DNA from: JAAYJG01 sp964450305
Lineage (GTDB): Bacteria; Bacillota; Clostridia; DSM-8532
Direction: 5' to 3'
Assembly: GCA_964450305.1 (NCBI GenBank)
Contig: CAYVFB010000009.1
Coordinates: 3,874 to 67,873 of the forward strand
Length of the DNA: 64,000 nt
A program made the translations under genes and the position numbers. Under the pieces are notes generated by a model that did no database searches, was not told the origin of the DNA, and saw nothing but the letters and a program-made list of their open reading frames with translations. Shown one piece after another: positions 18,800-27,965 of the stretch (its first letter is position 1; each line of letters opens with the position of its first letter).

Positions 18800-18905
18800 G
18801 CCGTTTCATCCTATCTTTCGTTTCATATTCAACAATATTTTTATTGGTAAATACATGCGTCTTTTATCGTAAAAACGCTTGCAGTTCAGCTGGAACTGAA
18901 CGAGT

Positions 18906-19985
18906 TCACTTTCCCGCTTCATCAAGGTAACGCTTGACCATCATCGAAACCTTGAAATGAATCGCATCATCAAAGTTGCGCAGATCCATGCCGGTGAGCT
19001 TTTGAATCTTATCAAGCCGGTATACGAGGGTATTTCTGTGTACAAACAGCTGCCTGGAGGTTTCGCTGACATTGAGATTGTTCTCAAAAAACTTCTGTAT
19101 GGTAATCATTGTTTCCGGATCGATCAGCTCGTAAACACCATCTTTAAAAACTTCATGCAAAAACAGTTTGCAAAGGGTGGTTGGGAGCTGATAGATCAAC
19201 CGGCCGATGCCCAGGTGGTTATAATCCACAATCGTTTTATCGGTATCAAAAATGCTGCCGATGGTCAGTGCTGTCTGGGCGTCCTTGAAGGATCGTGAAA
19301 TTTCCCGCAGGCGGTCCACCTCGGTGCCGATGCCCACAGAAGCCTTGACCATCAGCTCGGTGTTCAGCGTATCGATGATGATCCTGGCCTTGCGGTAAAT
19401 GTCGTCCTTGAGCTCCTTGTCCTTTAAATCCTTTACAAGAACTGTATTCTGATCATCCAGCAATATGACAAAATCTTTGGCGTCATTGGGGAAAAGGTTT
19501 TGAATAACATTATATGCATGAATATCTCTGGTTTTTTCGGTGCGGATGGAATAGACGATCCTTCTTGAATCATCTTTGACCCTCAGCTCTTTGGCTCGGA
19601 TGGAGATGTCCCCGGGCAGGATATTTCCCAGCAGGATATTTTTAATAAAGCTGTTTTTATCATATTTTTCTTCGTAATAAAGCTTGGCATTTTCAACGCT
19701 GAGGCTGATTAGTTCCATGGCCTTTTTATGGGTTTCACCGCTGCCGCAGGCATAGGCAATGTAATCGAGGGTCCCTTGATGATCCACCTTGATCAGAGTA
19801 ATATTATCCTTCTGCAGATAAGCTTCGCTGGAATTGATAAAATCAAGCACATCTTCATGGAAGCTGCCGATCTCGTCTGAGCGTGTGCTTGCGATGACCA
19901 TGCCGTTCGAATCGGTAATTCCGGTATCACAATCCAGAATTTCCTTGATCCGATAAACCAGGGACTGGAAAACTTTCGCCGCCAA
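18906..19985 (-). CDS. CdaR/PucR-family transcriptional regulator
   Basis: The preferred start is TTG at 19985 (LAAKVFQSLVYRIKEIL), seven bases after a GGGGG site; 23 further in-frame upstream codons lack a ribosome site. Layout (359 aa): an N-terminal sugar-diacid-recognition-like sensor (about 1-130: RIKEILDCDTGITDSNGMVIAS), a GGDEF-like middle region, and a PucR-type C-terminal HTH (FFENNLNVSETSRQLFVHRNTLVYRLDKIQKLTG). Family members sense small metabolites, such as diacids, through the N-terminal domain. It lies upstream of, and in the same direction as, ftsE, so it may or may not be transcribed with it. The target is unknown. Confidence 0.88.
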   Translation of the reverse strand: MAAKVFQSLVYRIKEILDCDTGITDSNGMVIASTRSDEIGSFHEDVLDFINSSEAYLQKDNITLIKVDHQGTLDYIAYACGSGETHKKAMELISLSVENAKLYYEEKYDKNSFIKNILLGNILPGDISIRAKELRVKDDSRRIVYSIRTEKTRDIHAYNVIQNLFPNDAKDFVILLDDQNTVLVKDLKDKELKDDIYRKARIIIDTLNTELMVKASVGIGTEVDRLREISRSFKDAQTALTIGSIFDTDKTIVDYNHLGIGRLIYQLPTTLCKLFLHEVFKDGVYELIDPETMITIQKFFENNLNVSETSRQLFVHRNTLVYRLDKIQKLTGMDLRNFDDAIHFKVSMMVKRYLDEAGK

Positions 19986-20111
19986 GAGAATACCCCCCAA
20001 CCGTCCTGTGAAGCATTTGTGCAGCGAACCCTGCACTGCTACTATTATAAACAAAGTTACGGGCGATCACAAGGTTTTGTATGAAATTCAACAAATTTTG
20101 CAATGTGACAA

Positions 20112-20265
20112 GTTACTATTCATAGGTAAGCAGGCGCAAGCCGCTGAACGAAGTGAAGGATCTCGCATTTCTCCTGACAAGATCCTTCGCTGCGCTCAGG
20201 ATAAAACATACCTATGCTGCGACTTATGAACTGAATAAAGGGGGGTGAACAATTGCTGTCCATTG
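20112..20265 (-). repeat. MITE-like dispersed repeat, copy A (reverse orientation)
   Basis: It begins GTTACTATTCATAGGTAAGC, matching the inverted 3' end of the elements at 41507 and 43080. It continues through the core palindrome (GAACGAAGTGAAGGATC...GATCCTTCGCTGCGCTCAG) and CTTATGAACTGAATAAAGGG. It fills the space between the CdaR-type gene and ytxC. The inner end is not sharply defined. Confidence 0.82.
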
Positions 20266-20288
20266 GGATGTTTCCACACAATACTGCA

Positions 20289-21137
20289 TTAATCCTGAAA
20301 AACCGTTACCCTGCCTGAAAAAACCTGTTGTATGGTTTCAAGCAGCTCTCTGTTGGTTATTTCCGATGCATTATGCAAAATGACCTGCTTCGGTGCCGCC
20401 GATATGAGAAAGCTGAGCAATAAATCCTCTTCCCTGATCACACCGTCGGTTTGATCCTCAGCAAGTTCATGAAACCACTGATCCGCAACTCTTTCCATGT
20501 TTTCATCGTATATTGAAAAGCTTGAATCCTTCTCTGCAATGATGTGAACGCACTGAATTTTGGGCTTTTGCATCTGTACGAAACATGTAAGCAGATGAAT
20601 AAATTCCTGATACTCCTTTTCCACCAGATACTGCCTTACAGCCCAATCAATCATTTCTTCCAGTTCTCTGACATATTCCTGCATCCTGAAGGTAACAAAA
20701 CCTTCCAGAATAATATGGTCGCTTTGGTTCAAAAAATCGGCCAGCTTGCGGGTCACAAGGTTTCTTCTGCGAACGCGGATCACCGTGTCAAAGAAGTTCT
20801 GATCATTTTCTTTCAGCTTTTTTTGTGCGAGGAGAATAATATCACGTCGTTCATCAGCTCTGAGATATCCGTAATTTCTTTTGGTGACCCGGTTTAACAG
20901 CATTCCTTCATATGCGGACATTAAGTAATCGGCCAGGACGGGCGATAATTGATCGACCAAAGGGTTACTTCCCCTGTTCTTTTCTTTTTTATTGCATTCC
21001 ACTGCAATCAGGCCGTCATCATGATCCTGGTTTACAACGAAGCCTTCATCTGGTTTGTCAGTCTTCATCAGCTCTTTCTGCAGATAGACCAAAAGTTCGC
21101 TTGCTCCATCACCGGCCGAAATCCGGACAGGCTGCAT
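20289..21137 (-). CDS. ytxC: Putative sporulation protein YtxC
   Basis: ATG at 21137 (MQPVRIS) follows GGAAG; 29 upstream codons are discarded. The 282-aa protein has no signal peptide or membrane segment and matches the YtxC family pattern: ADYLMSAYEGMLLNRV, then FLNQSDHIILEGFVTFRMQEYVRELEEMIDWAV and KEYQEFIHLLTCFV, and a C-terminal VILHNASEI segment. YtxC is conserved in spore formers and its biochemical role is not established. Upstream GCATAT-rich DNA separates it from the divergent xylanase gene. Confidence 0.8.
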   Translation of the reverse strand: MQPVRISAGDGASELLVYLQKELMKTDKPDEGFVVNQDHDDGLIAVECNKKEKNRGSNPLVDQLSPVLADYLMSAYEGMLLNRVTKRNYGYLRADERRDIILLAQKKLKENDQNFFDTVIRVRRRNLVTRKLADFLNQSDHIILEGFVTFRMQEYVRELEEMIDWAVRQYLVEKEYQEFIHLLTCFVQMQKPKIQCVHIIAEKDSSFSIYDENMERVADQWFHELAEDQTDGVIREEDLLLSFLISAAPKQVILHNASEITNRELLETIQQVFSGRVTVFQD

Positions 21138-21352
21138 ATTCACACTTCCTTTCCAGGTGTAGTATATGAAGGTCCGAAAGTGCGTATTCTGTTGGGTTGT
21201 ATGTAATATATGTAAGCCTTGCATGTTTTGTGCTTCATGTTACTACCGCCGAAGTTTGCTCTTCATCATGAAAAAACCGTCTAACTGCTATATACTATTC
21301 ATTTTAAATTTCAACGGTGCCAACCGAACACCCTTATTATTCTTTTCATGAA

Positions 21353-21381
21353 TTGATAAATCAACCCGCTGATGATACAAT
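21353..21381 (+). promoter_or_regulatory. Promoter of the GH10 xylanase gene
   Basis: TTGATA (21353-21358), 17 bp, TACAAT (21376-21381): two near-consensus hexamers with ideal spacing, 44 bp before the start codon. No operator palindrome is obvious. Confidence 0.75.
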
Positions 21382-21424
21382 TTTTGTGTATCAAAACCAT
21401 AGAATCAGGACGGGAGGCTTTCAG

Positions 21425-24142
21425 ATGAATATTCTAACCCACGGCAAACGTTGGATAGCTACTTCTCTGTTTTGCATCATGATGCTTACTTTCATCTCAC
21501 CTGCAGCTGCGGCTGAGGCAGGAGACTACCTTTATTCCGAAGGCTTTGAATCACAAAACACGCTGGTACTGAACGGTCAGGGAACCACCGAATTAACCGG
21601 TGAATACGCCTGGGCCGGCAAACGCAGCCTCAGCGTTTCACCAACCTCCATTAATAATTACAGCGGTGCTGCCCTTCTGAATGAAACCCTTGAAACACCC
21701 ATGATGCCTACAGGCCAATACAAACTTACCGCGAAAGCTTTCAGTGCCGATGATGCATCCCTGGGTGTACGCGTCGAAACCAGAGACAGCAGCAAAACTA
21801 TTGCCTATATAGGTAATGTGAATGCAGAGCTTAAGGCTGGTAAATGGGTTGATATCGTAATGGAATTTACCATACCGGAGGATCACGAGTCGGTGATCGG
21901 CATTGTTTTCCATAATACCGACAAGCTGAAGGATCTTACCTTCTACCTGGACGAGGTAAAGCTGCAGGTTGTTACCCTGCCTGTTCCCGTTCAGGCAAAA
22001 AAAGGGCTGGAAATCAAAGAGTTGCTGGCCTTCCGCTTTGATGACAAGGCTGCGCACGAAAGCCTTTTTACACCGGGCTCATCTTCAAGGATCGAGTGGG
22101 TGAACAAAGCCGGTATTGGCAAGGACGACAGCACCGCCCTGAAGGTGACCCACATCGATGGTGAAACCTATACCAGCGCATATAACGCCATCAGGCTTAC
22201 CCTTAAGGAACCACTCCCCGCAGGCGGTATCTATAATGTTTCGGTATGGTTTTATGCCCCCGCCGAAGGAAACGAGGGTAAACGCTCCCTCACCGGGCCG
22301 GGGATTGTATTGAATGAAGAATATGCCTCCAACCAGTTCAAGCTCCCTGCCTATTACGGAACACTTCCGCTGGACGACTGGAAGCATGTGGACGTCCAGA
22401 CCCCTTTAATGGAAAACCCGTTAACAACCATCGATTTCCGCCTGGTCGTCAATGATGAAGACAGGCATGCCGACCTGTGGTATATCGATGAAATCGTGAT
22501 CAGCCAGGTTGGCGATCTGCAGAAGATTGAAACCCCTGAATGGGATCTGTCCCTGCCCTCCCTGGCTGAGGCTTATGAAAACTACTTTGACATCGGCAAT
22601 GTTATCAATACACGCCAAACTGAAGATGCCGGGCTTACGGCCATGTTCACCAAACAGTATAACGTCGTGACCGCGGAGAATGAAATGAAGCCCCAGAGTC
22701 TAAGCCCTCAAAAGGGAAAATATAATTATGACAGTGCCGACAAGATCATCCGCTGGGCTGAAACGAACAATATCAAGGTTCATGGTCATACGCTGGTCTG
22801 GCATTCTCAATCGGCCCAATGGCTCACCTTTGATGATGCAAGACAGGTACTGACCCGGGCTGAAGCCAGGGCCAACCTGGAAGACTACATCACCAATGTA
22901 GCCGGACATTTCAAAGGCAAGGTGGTATCCTGGGATGTGGTGAACGAGGCCTTTGCCGACAGCGCCAGCTCAAACTGGAGGGACGGCCTGCGCAAGGATT
23001 CCCCCTGGTACCTTGCTTATGATAACGGTGCGGATGCGTCTAAAGGCGAAAGCGGCGCCGATTACCTCTATGATGCATTTGTGCTTGCGCGCCTGGCGGA
23101 TCCAACCGCCACGCTATACTATAACGACTATAACGAAACCGATGCTCCGAAGCGGGAAGCTATCGCTGCCATGGCCGAAGAGCTGAACAAAATGTGGAAG
23201 AGTGACAGCCGCAACACCCAGCCCGATCGTTTGCTGGTAGAAGGTTTGGGCATGCAGGCCCACTACTGGACTGAAAACCTGAAGCCCCTCGAAGTAGACG
23301 CAACCATTGCACGCTTCGCGGCCACCGGTGCGAAGGTTATCGTCACCGAGCTGGACATTCCGTGCGGTTCCTATGGCAACCAGAAAACCACTCCCTTCAG
23401 CGAGGCTGAGGAGCAGCAGCAGGCCTTGTTATATGCGCAGGTATTTGAGGTGTATAAGAAATATGCCGATCATATAGACCGCGTCACATTCTGGGGCAAG
23501 GCCGACCCGCAGAGCTGGCGTTCTCAGGGCTACCCGCTGCTGTTTGATAAAACCTTCGCGCCAAAGCAGTCCTTTTATGCCGTCCTCGACTCGGAAGGTT
23601 TCCTGCTGAAGAACTGGAAGAGCCCTTTCAAGGATGTCACCGTCAACGACTGGTTCTTCACCGACGTAGCCTATTGCACCATCAACAAGCTGACACAGGG
23701 TACCGGATTCTCTACATACAGCCCTGCCACACAGGTAACCTGGGGGCAGCTGCTGGTGATCCTGTACCGTTTGGATGGCCAAACCGGTGTAACCATAGGT
23801 CAAGACTGGAACCTTGCCTCGGATGGCTGGGCGGTTACAAACGGGCTTGCGAAACTCGGCTTTAAGTCCGACGCGCAGCTGAACAGGCAGGATATGGCTA
23901 TTATTCTGCAAAGATATCTGGACTATTCCAGGACCCAGTTAAAGCAAAACAAAATGAGACATATCTATGAAGATGACGCGAAGATTGATGCACAGGCAAA
24001 GCCCGCTGTTTATCTTTTATATAATACTGGCATCATCACCGGAAAACCAGGCAACCTGTTTGACCCGGCAGGCTATACCAACCGCGCTGAGATTGCGGCC
24101 ATCCTCCACCGTTTGGTAAAAGGAATAAAAGCGTCCGAGTAA
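21425..24142 (+). CDS. SLH-anchored endo-1,4-beta-xylanase, CBM-CBM-GH10-SLH
   Basis: ATG at 21425 follows GGGAGG and opens a signal peptide (MNILTHGKRW, hydrophobic core, cleavage near AAA-EA). Layout (905 aa): two CBM4/9/22-type beta-sandwich modules at about 33-180 and 195-360 (DWKHVDVQTPL...FRLVVND..ADLWYIDEI). GH10 spans about 370-700, with VTAENEMKP, HGHTLVWHSQ, acid/base Glu508 in WDVVNEAF and nucleophile Glu642 in VTELDI. Three SLH repeats fill about 715-905. It hydrolyses internal xylan bonds at the cell surface. The SLH copies are rather divergent but keep the F.DV..DWF start and the TNRAE motif. It is monocistronic, with a promoter upstream and a terminator downstream. Confidence 0.95.
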   Translation: MNILTHGKRWIATSLFCIMMLTFISPAAAAEAGDYLYSEGFESQNTLVLNGQGTTELTGEYAWAGKRSLSVSPTSINNYSGAALLNETLETPMMPTGQYKLTAKAFSADDASLGVRVETRDSSKTIAYIGNVNAELKAGKWVDIVMEFTIPEDHESVIGIVFHNTDKLKDLTFYLDEVKLQVVTLPVPVQAKKGLEIKELLAFRFDDKAAHESLFTPGSSSRIEWVNKAGIGKDDSTALKVTHIDGETYTSAYNAIRLTLKEPLPAGGIYNVSVWFYAPAEGNEGKRSLTGPGIVLNEEYASNQFKLPAYYGTLPLDDWKHVDVQTPLMENPLTTIDFRLVVNDEDRHADLWYIDEIVISQVGDLQKIETPEWDLSLPSLAEAYENYFDIGNVINTRQTEDAGLTAMFTKQYNVVTAENEMKPQSLSPQKGKYNYDSADKIIRWAETNNIKVHGHTLVWHSQSAQWLTFDDARQVLTRAEARANLEDYITNVAGHFKGKVVSWDVVNEAFADSASSNWRDGLRKDSPWYLAYDNGADASKGESGADYLYDAFVLARLADPTATLYYNDYNETDAPKREAIAAMAEELNKMWKSDSRNTQPDRLLVEGLGMQAHYWTENLKPLEVDATIARFAATGAKVIVTELDIPCGSYGNQKTTPFSEAEEQQQALLYAQVFEVYKKYADHIDRVTFWGKADPQSWRSQGYPLLFDKTFAPKQSFYAVLDSEGFLLKNWKSPFKDVTVNDWFFTDVAYCTINKLTQGTGFSTYSPATQVTWGQLLVILYRLDGQTGVTIGQDWNLASDGWAVTNGLAKLGFKSDAQLNRQDMAIILQRYLDYSRTQLKQNKMRHIYEDDAKIDAQAKPAVYLLYNTGIITGKPGNLFDPAGYTNRAEIAAILHRLVKGIKASE

Positions 24143-24151
24143 CACATAACC

Positions 24152-24184
24152 GGGGCAGTTTCAGTTGAAACAGCCCCTTTTTCA
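24152..24184 (+). terminator. Terminator between xylanase and AraC genes
   Basis: GGGGC-A-GTTTCA and TGAAAC-A-GCCCC form a long stem with one A-A mismatch, followed by TTTTTC on the plus strand. On the minus strand it lies at the end of the AraC gene, so it may serve both convergent genes. Confidence 0.8.
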
Positions 24185-25057
24185 TGTCTGATGTAAAGAC
24201 CTCACTTTCCGATACCGGCCAGGCGTTGTCTGCATATACTGCCTGAAGCGTTCTATAAAATAGCTGAAATTGTTGAAGCCCACCTCCATCGCAATATCCA
24301 GAACCTTTCTGTCTGTGTTCTTCAAAAGAGAGGCCGCTTTCATGATCCTGTAATAGTTAATGTATTCAACAGGAGTTTTCAATACGATTTTTTTGAAGAA
24401 CCTGCAGAAGTGGCCTTCGCTCATGTTGGCAATTCCAGCCAGCTCGCCAATGCGGATCTCTCGCTCATAGTTCTTCTGAATATAACCAATGGCCTCCTTG
24501 ATAGGGTCTGCTCTGTTTATAAAAGACGATTCGGCAATTTCCTTTGGGGAATGTCTTAACAGAATGGAGAATATCGCGTATAACTGAGCCTTGATCTGCA
24601 TTTCATAGGCATATTCCTTCTGTTGTGCAGCCCTCATGGCTTCCTTCAAATGAGTTATTACGTCCTTTTCCCAGTCTGCTTCATTGCGTATGACCGTGGG
24701 TAAAAGGCATTGTTTTTCCAGAATCGGGTTGATGTATTTCCCCTGGATCAGGTCATGGGGATTGCTGTTTAAAAATACAGTATGAAAAACAATAGCTGTA
24801 AAGCTTGCAGCCTGCGATACAGAGGTCCCGCTGTGAATCTCTCCCCCGTGAATAAAAAGAGCCTGGCCTTCCTCCAGCTCATATTGGTGGGTTTCAACCC
24901 GAAAAACTCCTTCACCCTGGGTCAGAAGTAAGAACTCCAGCTCATCATGCCAGTGGCAGTCCAAAATAGTAGCAGGCGTTTGATATTCCATTTCATATAA
25001 AGCAAATGGAAAAAGAACGTCGCCATGGGTTTTGTTTTCTTTCAATAATAGCTCCAT
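24182..25057 (-). CDS. AraC-family transcriptional regulator
   Basis: A 291-aa protein with an N-terminal cupin-like sensing domain (HWHDELEFLLLTQGEGVF, then ALFIHGGEIHSG) and a C-terminal double HTH (residues about 190-288: IGELAGIANMSEGHFCRFFKKI...DIAMEVGFNNFSYFIERFRQYMQTTPGRYR), the AraC/XylS signature. AGGAGA precedes the start. Such regulators bind sugars and activate adjacent genes. The divergent GH31 alpha-xylosidase is the natural target, and the convergent xylanase another possibility. Confidence 0.9.
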   Translation of the reverse strand: MELLLKENKTHGDVLFPFALYEMEYQTPATILDCHWHDELEFLLLTQGEGVFRVETHQYELEEGQALFIHGGEIHSGTSVSQAASFTAIVFHTVFLNSNPHDLIQGKYINPILEKQCLLPTVIRNEADWEKDVITHLKEAMRAAQQKEYAYEMQIKAQLYAIFSILLRHSPKEIAESSFINRADPIKEAIGYIQKNYEREIRIGELAGIANMSEGHFCRFFKKIVLKTPVEYINYYRIMKAASLLKNTDRKVLDIAMEVGFNNFSYFIERFRQYMQTTPGRYRKVRSLHQT

Positions 25058-25383
25058 TGTTTTTCAAATTCTCCTAATACCCCAGCCTCTGAACGTATTC
25101 TTAGCACCTTTTGGGCTAAAAATACGGCAGGAAGATAAACTGATTCCCGGTCTTGAAGATATTTCAAAGATAGTAATGTTTCATTGAGAATACATCAAAA
25201 TTGTGTTATTCTTCATCAATATATCACAAGATATATACGAATTCTATCATTATACTGATATTATCAGGGTTACTGTGTGATATTGCGGCAACCAAAAAAA
25301 TATACAAAAGCTTGTTACCCTGAATGAAGGGAAAAATCTTATTGTATGATTTCACTGCATTCGTAGCGAAGGAGGTTTTATTC
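25058..25383. other. Divergent control region between araC-type regulator and GH31 gene
   Basis: About 325 bp. The regulator-proximal part is occupied by a hairpin repeat (25066-25146). The remainder is AT-rich (ATATATCACAAGATATATACG and similar). TATGAT near 25345 could be the GH31 -10, but I see no good -35. AraC sites are not identifiable by eye. Confidence 0.4.
25066..25146. repeat. Hairpin repeat H1 (direct copy upstream of GH31 gene)
   Basis: It contains CTCCTAATACCCCAGCCTC, then a 12-bp near-perfect hairpin CGTATTCTTAGC / GCTAAAAATACG. A second copy in the same orientation is at 27790-27871, just after the GH31 gene. The two copies differ in the stem by changes on both arms (TTAGC/GCTAA against TTGCC/GGCAA), so the pairing is conserved. 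Confidence 0.75.
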
Positions 25384-27702
25384 ATGAAGTTTAGCGAAGG
25401 TTTCTGGAGCCTGAAGAAGGGCGTATCCCTATACAGCCCCGCAGAGGCCAGGGATATCACCGTTTCCGGAAGAAAACTGAAGGTGGTTGCTCCCACAAAA
25501 AACATCAACCATAGGGGGGACACCCTGAACCTTGCACAGATCACCATTGAATTCAGCTCTCCGCTGCCAAACATCATCGGTGTTAAGATTATACACCATC
25601 GGGGCAGGGTTCCCCGGGGTCCCGAGTTCAAGTTGAATTCAAATACCGACTTCCCGATTGAATTGTCCATCAACGATGATTTTGCCAGCCTGACCAGCGG
25701 CAGCCTGATGGTGAAGATCAGCAAAAAGAACTGGCAGGTAGACTTTGAATACCAGGGTCGGCGCATCACCGGAACCAAGGGCAAGAGTATGGGTTACCTG
25801 ACAACGGAAAATAACGAAGCTTTCGTCCGTGAACAATTGGATCTGGATGTAGGAGAATATGTATATGGCCTTGGTGAACGCTTTACACCCTTTGTGAAAA
25901 ACGGGCAGAGCGTAGATATATGGAATGAAGACGGCGGCACTAGCAGTGAGCTTAGCTACAAGAACATCCCCTTTTATTTAACCAGCAAAGGGTATGGCGT
26001 TTTGGTCAATCACCCTGAGCGGGTCTCCTATGAGATTGCTTCAGAGGTGGTATCGAAGGTGCAGTTCAGTGTGCCCGGGGAAAGCCTTGAATATTTTGTG
26101 GTTGGTGGAAGCTCTTTGAAGGATGTGTTGAAAAACTATACCTGCCTTACCGGAAAACCCGCATTGCTGCCGGCCTGGTCCTTTGGTCTGTGGCTTTCCA
26201 CATCATTTTTAACAAGCTATGATGAAAATACCGTAACCAGCTTCATTGACGGAATGAAAAGCCGCGACATTCCGCTTTCCGTTTTCCACTTTGATTGCTT
26301 TTGGATGAAGGAATTTCAGTGGTGTGATTTCAAATGGGATCGCGATGTTTTTCCTGATCCCGCTGCAATACTGAAACGGCTGAAGGATAGAGGGCTGAAG
26401 ATTTGTGTGTGGATTAACCCCTATATCGCGCAAAAATCATGCTTGTTTGATGAAGGAATGGAGAATGGATACCTTCTGAAAACGAAGGACGGAGATGTTT
26501 GGCAGTGTGATTTGTGGCAAGCCGGTATGGGTATCGTGGATTTCACGAACCCCGGCGCGGTGGTCTGGTACCAGGAAAAGCTGAAAGCATTGATGGATGT
26601 GGGTGTAGACTGCTTTAAAACAGATTTTGGCGAAAGAATTCCCACCGATGTGGCCTATTATGATGGCTCAAACCCGGAAAAAATGCACAATTATTATACC
26701 CAGCTGTATAACAAGGCCGTGTTTGAACTGCTGAAAAGGGAGCGCAAGCCCGCTGACGCTGTGGTTTTCGCTCGTTCGGCCACCGTTGGCGGCCAGCAGT
26801 ATCCCGTTCACTGGGGCGGTGACTGCACTGCAAACTATCCATCCATGGCAGAGTCCCTGCGCGGTGGTTTATCGCTGTGCCTGACAGGGTTTGGGTTCTG
26901 GAGTCATGATATCGGCGGCTTTGAACAAACCGCAACTCCGGATTTGTATAAAAGATGGGTGGCTTTCGGCCTGCTTTCTACCCACAGCCGACTGCACGGC
27001 AGTACAAGCTATCGGGTGCCCTGGCTTTTTGATGAGGAAGCGGTTGATGTTTTACGCTTCTTCACCAAATTGAAGTGCCGGCTGATGCCTTACTTGTACG
27101 ATGCTGCCTGCGAAGCAGCAAACGACGGTGTTCCCGCAATGCGTGCCATGGTGCTGGAATTCCCGGAGGATACTACCTGTGAAACCCTGGATCGTCAGTA
27201 TATGCTCGGTGAAAACCTGCTCGTAGCACCGATTTTTTCTGAAGATAAGACTGTACGCTATTATGTGCCTGAAGGAACCTGGACACATTTTCTATCTGGG
27301 AAAAAGATACAGGGCGGCAGATGGTACAGCGAAACCTATGATTATTTCAGTCTTCCGCTGCTTGCCAGGCCAAACAGCCTGATAGCTGTTGGAAGCTGTG
27401 AAGACAAGGCTGAATATGACTTTTCAGAGAATGTAACATTGCATTTATTTGAGCTGGAAGACGGCAAGGAAACAAAATGCACCGTATACAGGCCGGGTGG
27501 TGAAAAGGCACTGGAGGTTGAGGTGACAAAGCGTGGAATGCAACTACACGTAAATGCAACAGGCGGTGAAAAACCCTGGAAGCTACTGCTGCATGGCATT
27601 GAAACGATTCGCAGCACAACAGGCTGCACTTATGAGACCAACCCGAATGGAATATTGGTCACACCTGAGAACAAGAGTTCATTTTCCATCGGGCTTTCTT
27701 AA
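25384..27702 (+). CDS. yicI: Alpha-xylosidase, GH31 (YicI type)
   Basis: ATG at 25384 follows GGAGG; a further ATG 20 codons upstream lacks one. The protein is 772 aa, the same length as E. coli YicI. The nucleophile Asp414 lies in KTDFGERIPTDV and the acid/base Asp480 in HWGGDC. The substrate-recognition segments YVYGLGERFTPFVKNGQ and FHFDCFWMKEFQWCDF are the alpha-xylosidase forms of the family. There is no signal peptide, so it is cytosolic. It removes alpha-linked xylose from imported xyloglucan oligosaccharides or isoprimeverose. It is divergent from an AraC-type regulator and flanked by two direct copies of a hairpin repeat. Confidence 0.95.
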   Translation: MKFSEGFWSLKKGVSLYSPAEARDITVSGRKLKVVAPTKNINHRGDTLNLAQITIEFSSPLPNIIGVKIIHHRGRVPRGPEFKLNSNTDFPIELSINDDFASLTSGSLMVKISKKNWQVDFEYQGRRITGTKGKSMGYLTTENNEAFVREQLDLDVGEYVYGLGERFTPFVKNGQSVDIWNEDGGTSSELSYKNIPFYLTSKGYGVLVNHPERVSYEIASEVVSKVQFSVPGESLEYFVVGGSSLKDVLKNYTCLTGKPALLPAWSFGLWLSTSFLTSYDENTVTSFIDGMKSRDIPLSVFHFDCFWMKEFQWCDFKWDRDVFPDPAAILKRLKDRGLKICVWINPYIAQKSCLFDEGMENGYLLKTKDGDVWQCDLWQAGMGIVDFTNPGAVVWYQEKLKALMDVGVDCFKTDFGERIPTDVAYYDGSNPEKMHNYYTQLYNKAVFELLKRERKPADAVVFARSATVGGQQYPVHWGGDCTANYPSMAESLRGGLSLCLTGFGFWSHDIGGFEQTATPDLYKRWVAFGLLSTHSRLHGSTSYRVPWLFDEEAVDVLRFFTKLKCRLMPYLYDAACEAANDGVPAMRAMVLEFPEDTTCETLDRQYMLGENLLVAPIFSEDKTVRYYVPEGTWTHFLSGKKIQGGRWYSETYDYFSLPLLARPNSLIAVGSCEDKAEYDFSENVTLHLFELEDGKETKCTVYRPGGEKALEVEVTKRGMQLHVNATGGEKPWKLLLHGIETIRSTTGCTYETNPNGILVTPENKSSFSIGLS

Positions 27703-27789
27703 ATTATTCCATAGCAAGGGGATGACCCGCCGCTTACTGTCGGCAGGTCATCCTTTTAGTTATCATCACGTCGCCGTTTAAAGCTATGT

Positions 27790-27871
27790 TTATCAAATGC
27801 TCCTAAGACCCCTGCCTCGGAGCGTATTTTTGCCCTTTAGGCAAAAAACGCGTGGGATACAAAAACCGATT
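27790..27871. repeat. Hairpin repeat H2 (direct copy downstream of GH31 gene)
   Basis: CTCCTAAGACCCCTGCCTC precedes CGTATTTTTGCC-loop-GGCAAAAAACG. It aligns with H1 over about 75 bp with conserved spacing and compensated stem changes. The TTTTTGCC/GGCAAAAA stem might also act as a weak terminator for the GH31 gene. Confidence 0.75.
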
Positions 27872-27965
27872 TTACCTTCAATGGCGGGTTTCAATCCCCC
27901 ACTGAAGGAGGCTGGTCGCAAGCTAAATCATATAAAGGGATCTGTCTGTTCCGTGTTTTTGGAAG

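Noticed and set aside
18873..18903. Terminator after the CdaR-type gene (GTTCAG/CTGAAC)
   Set aside because: Six-bp stem with the T-run ten bases away; too weak to call.
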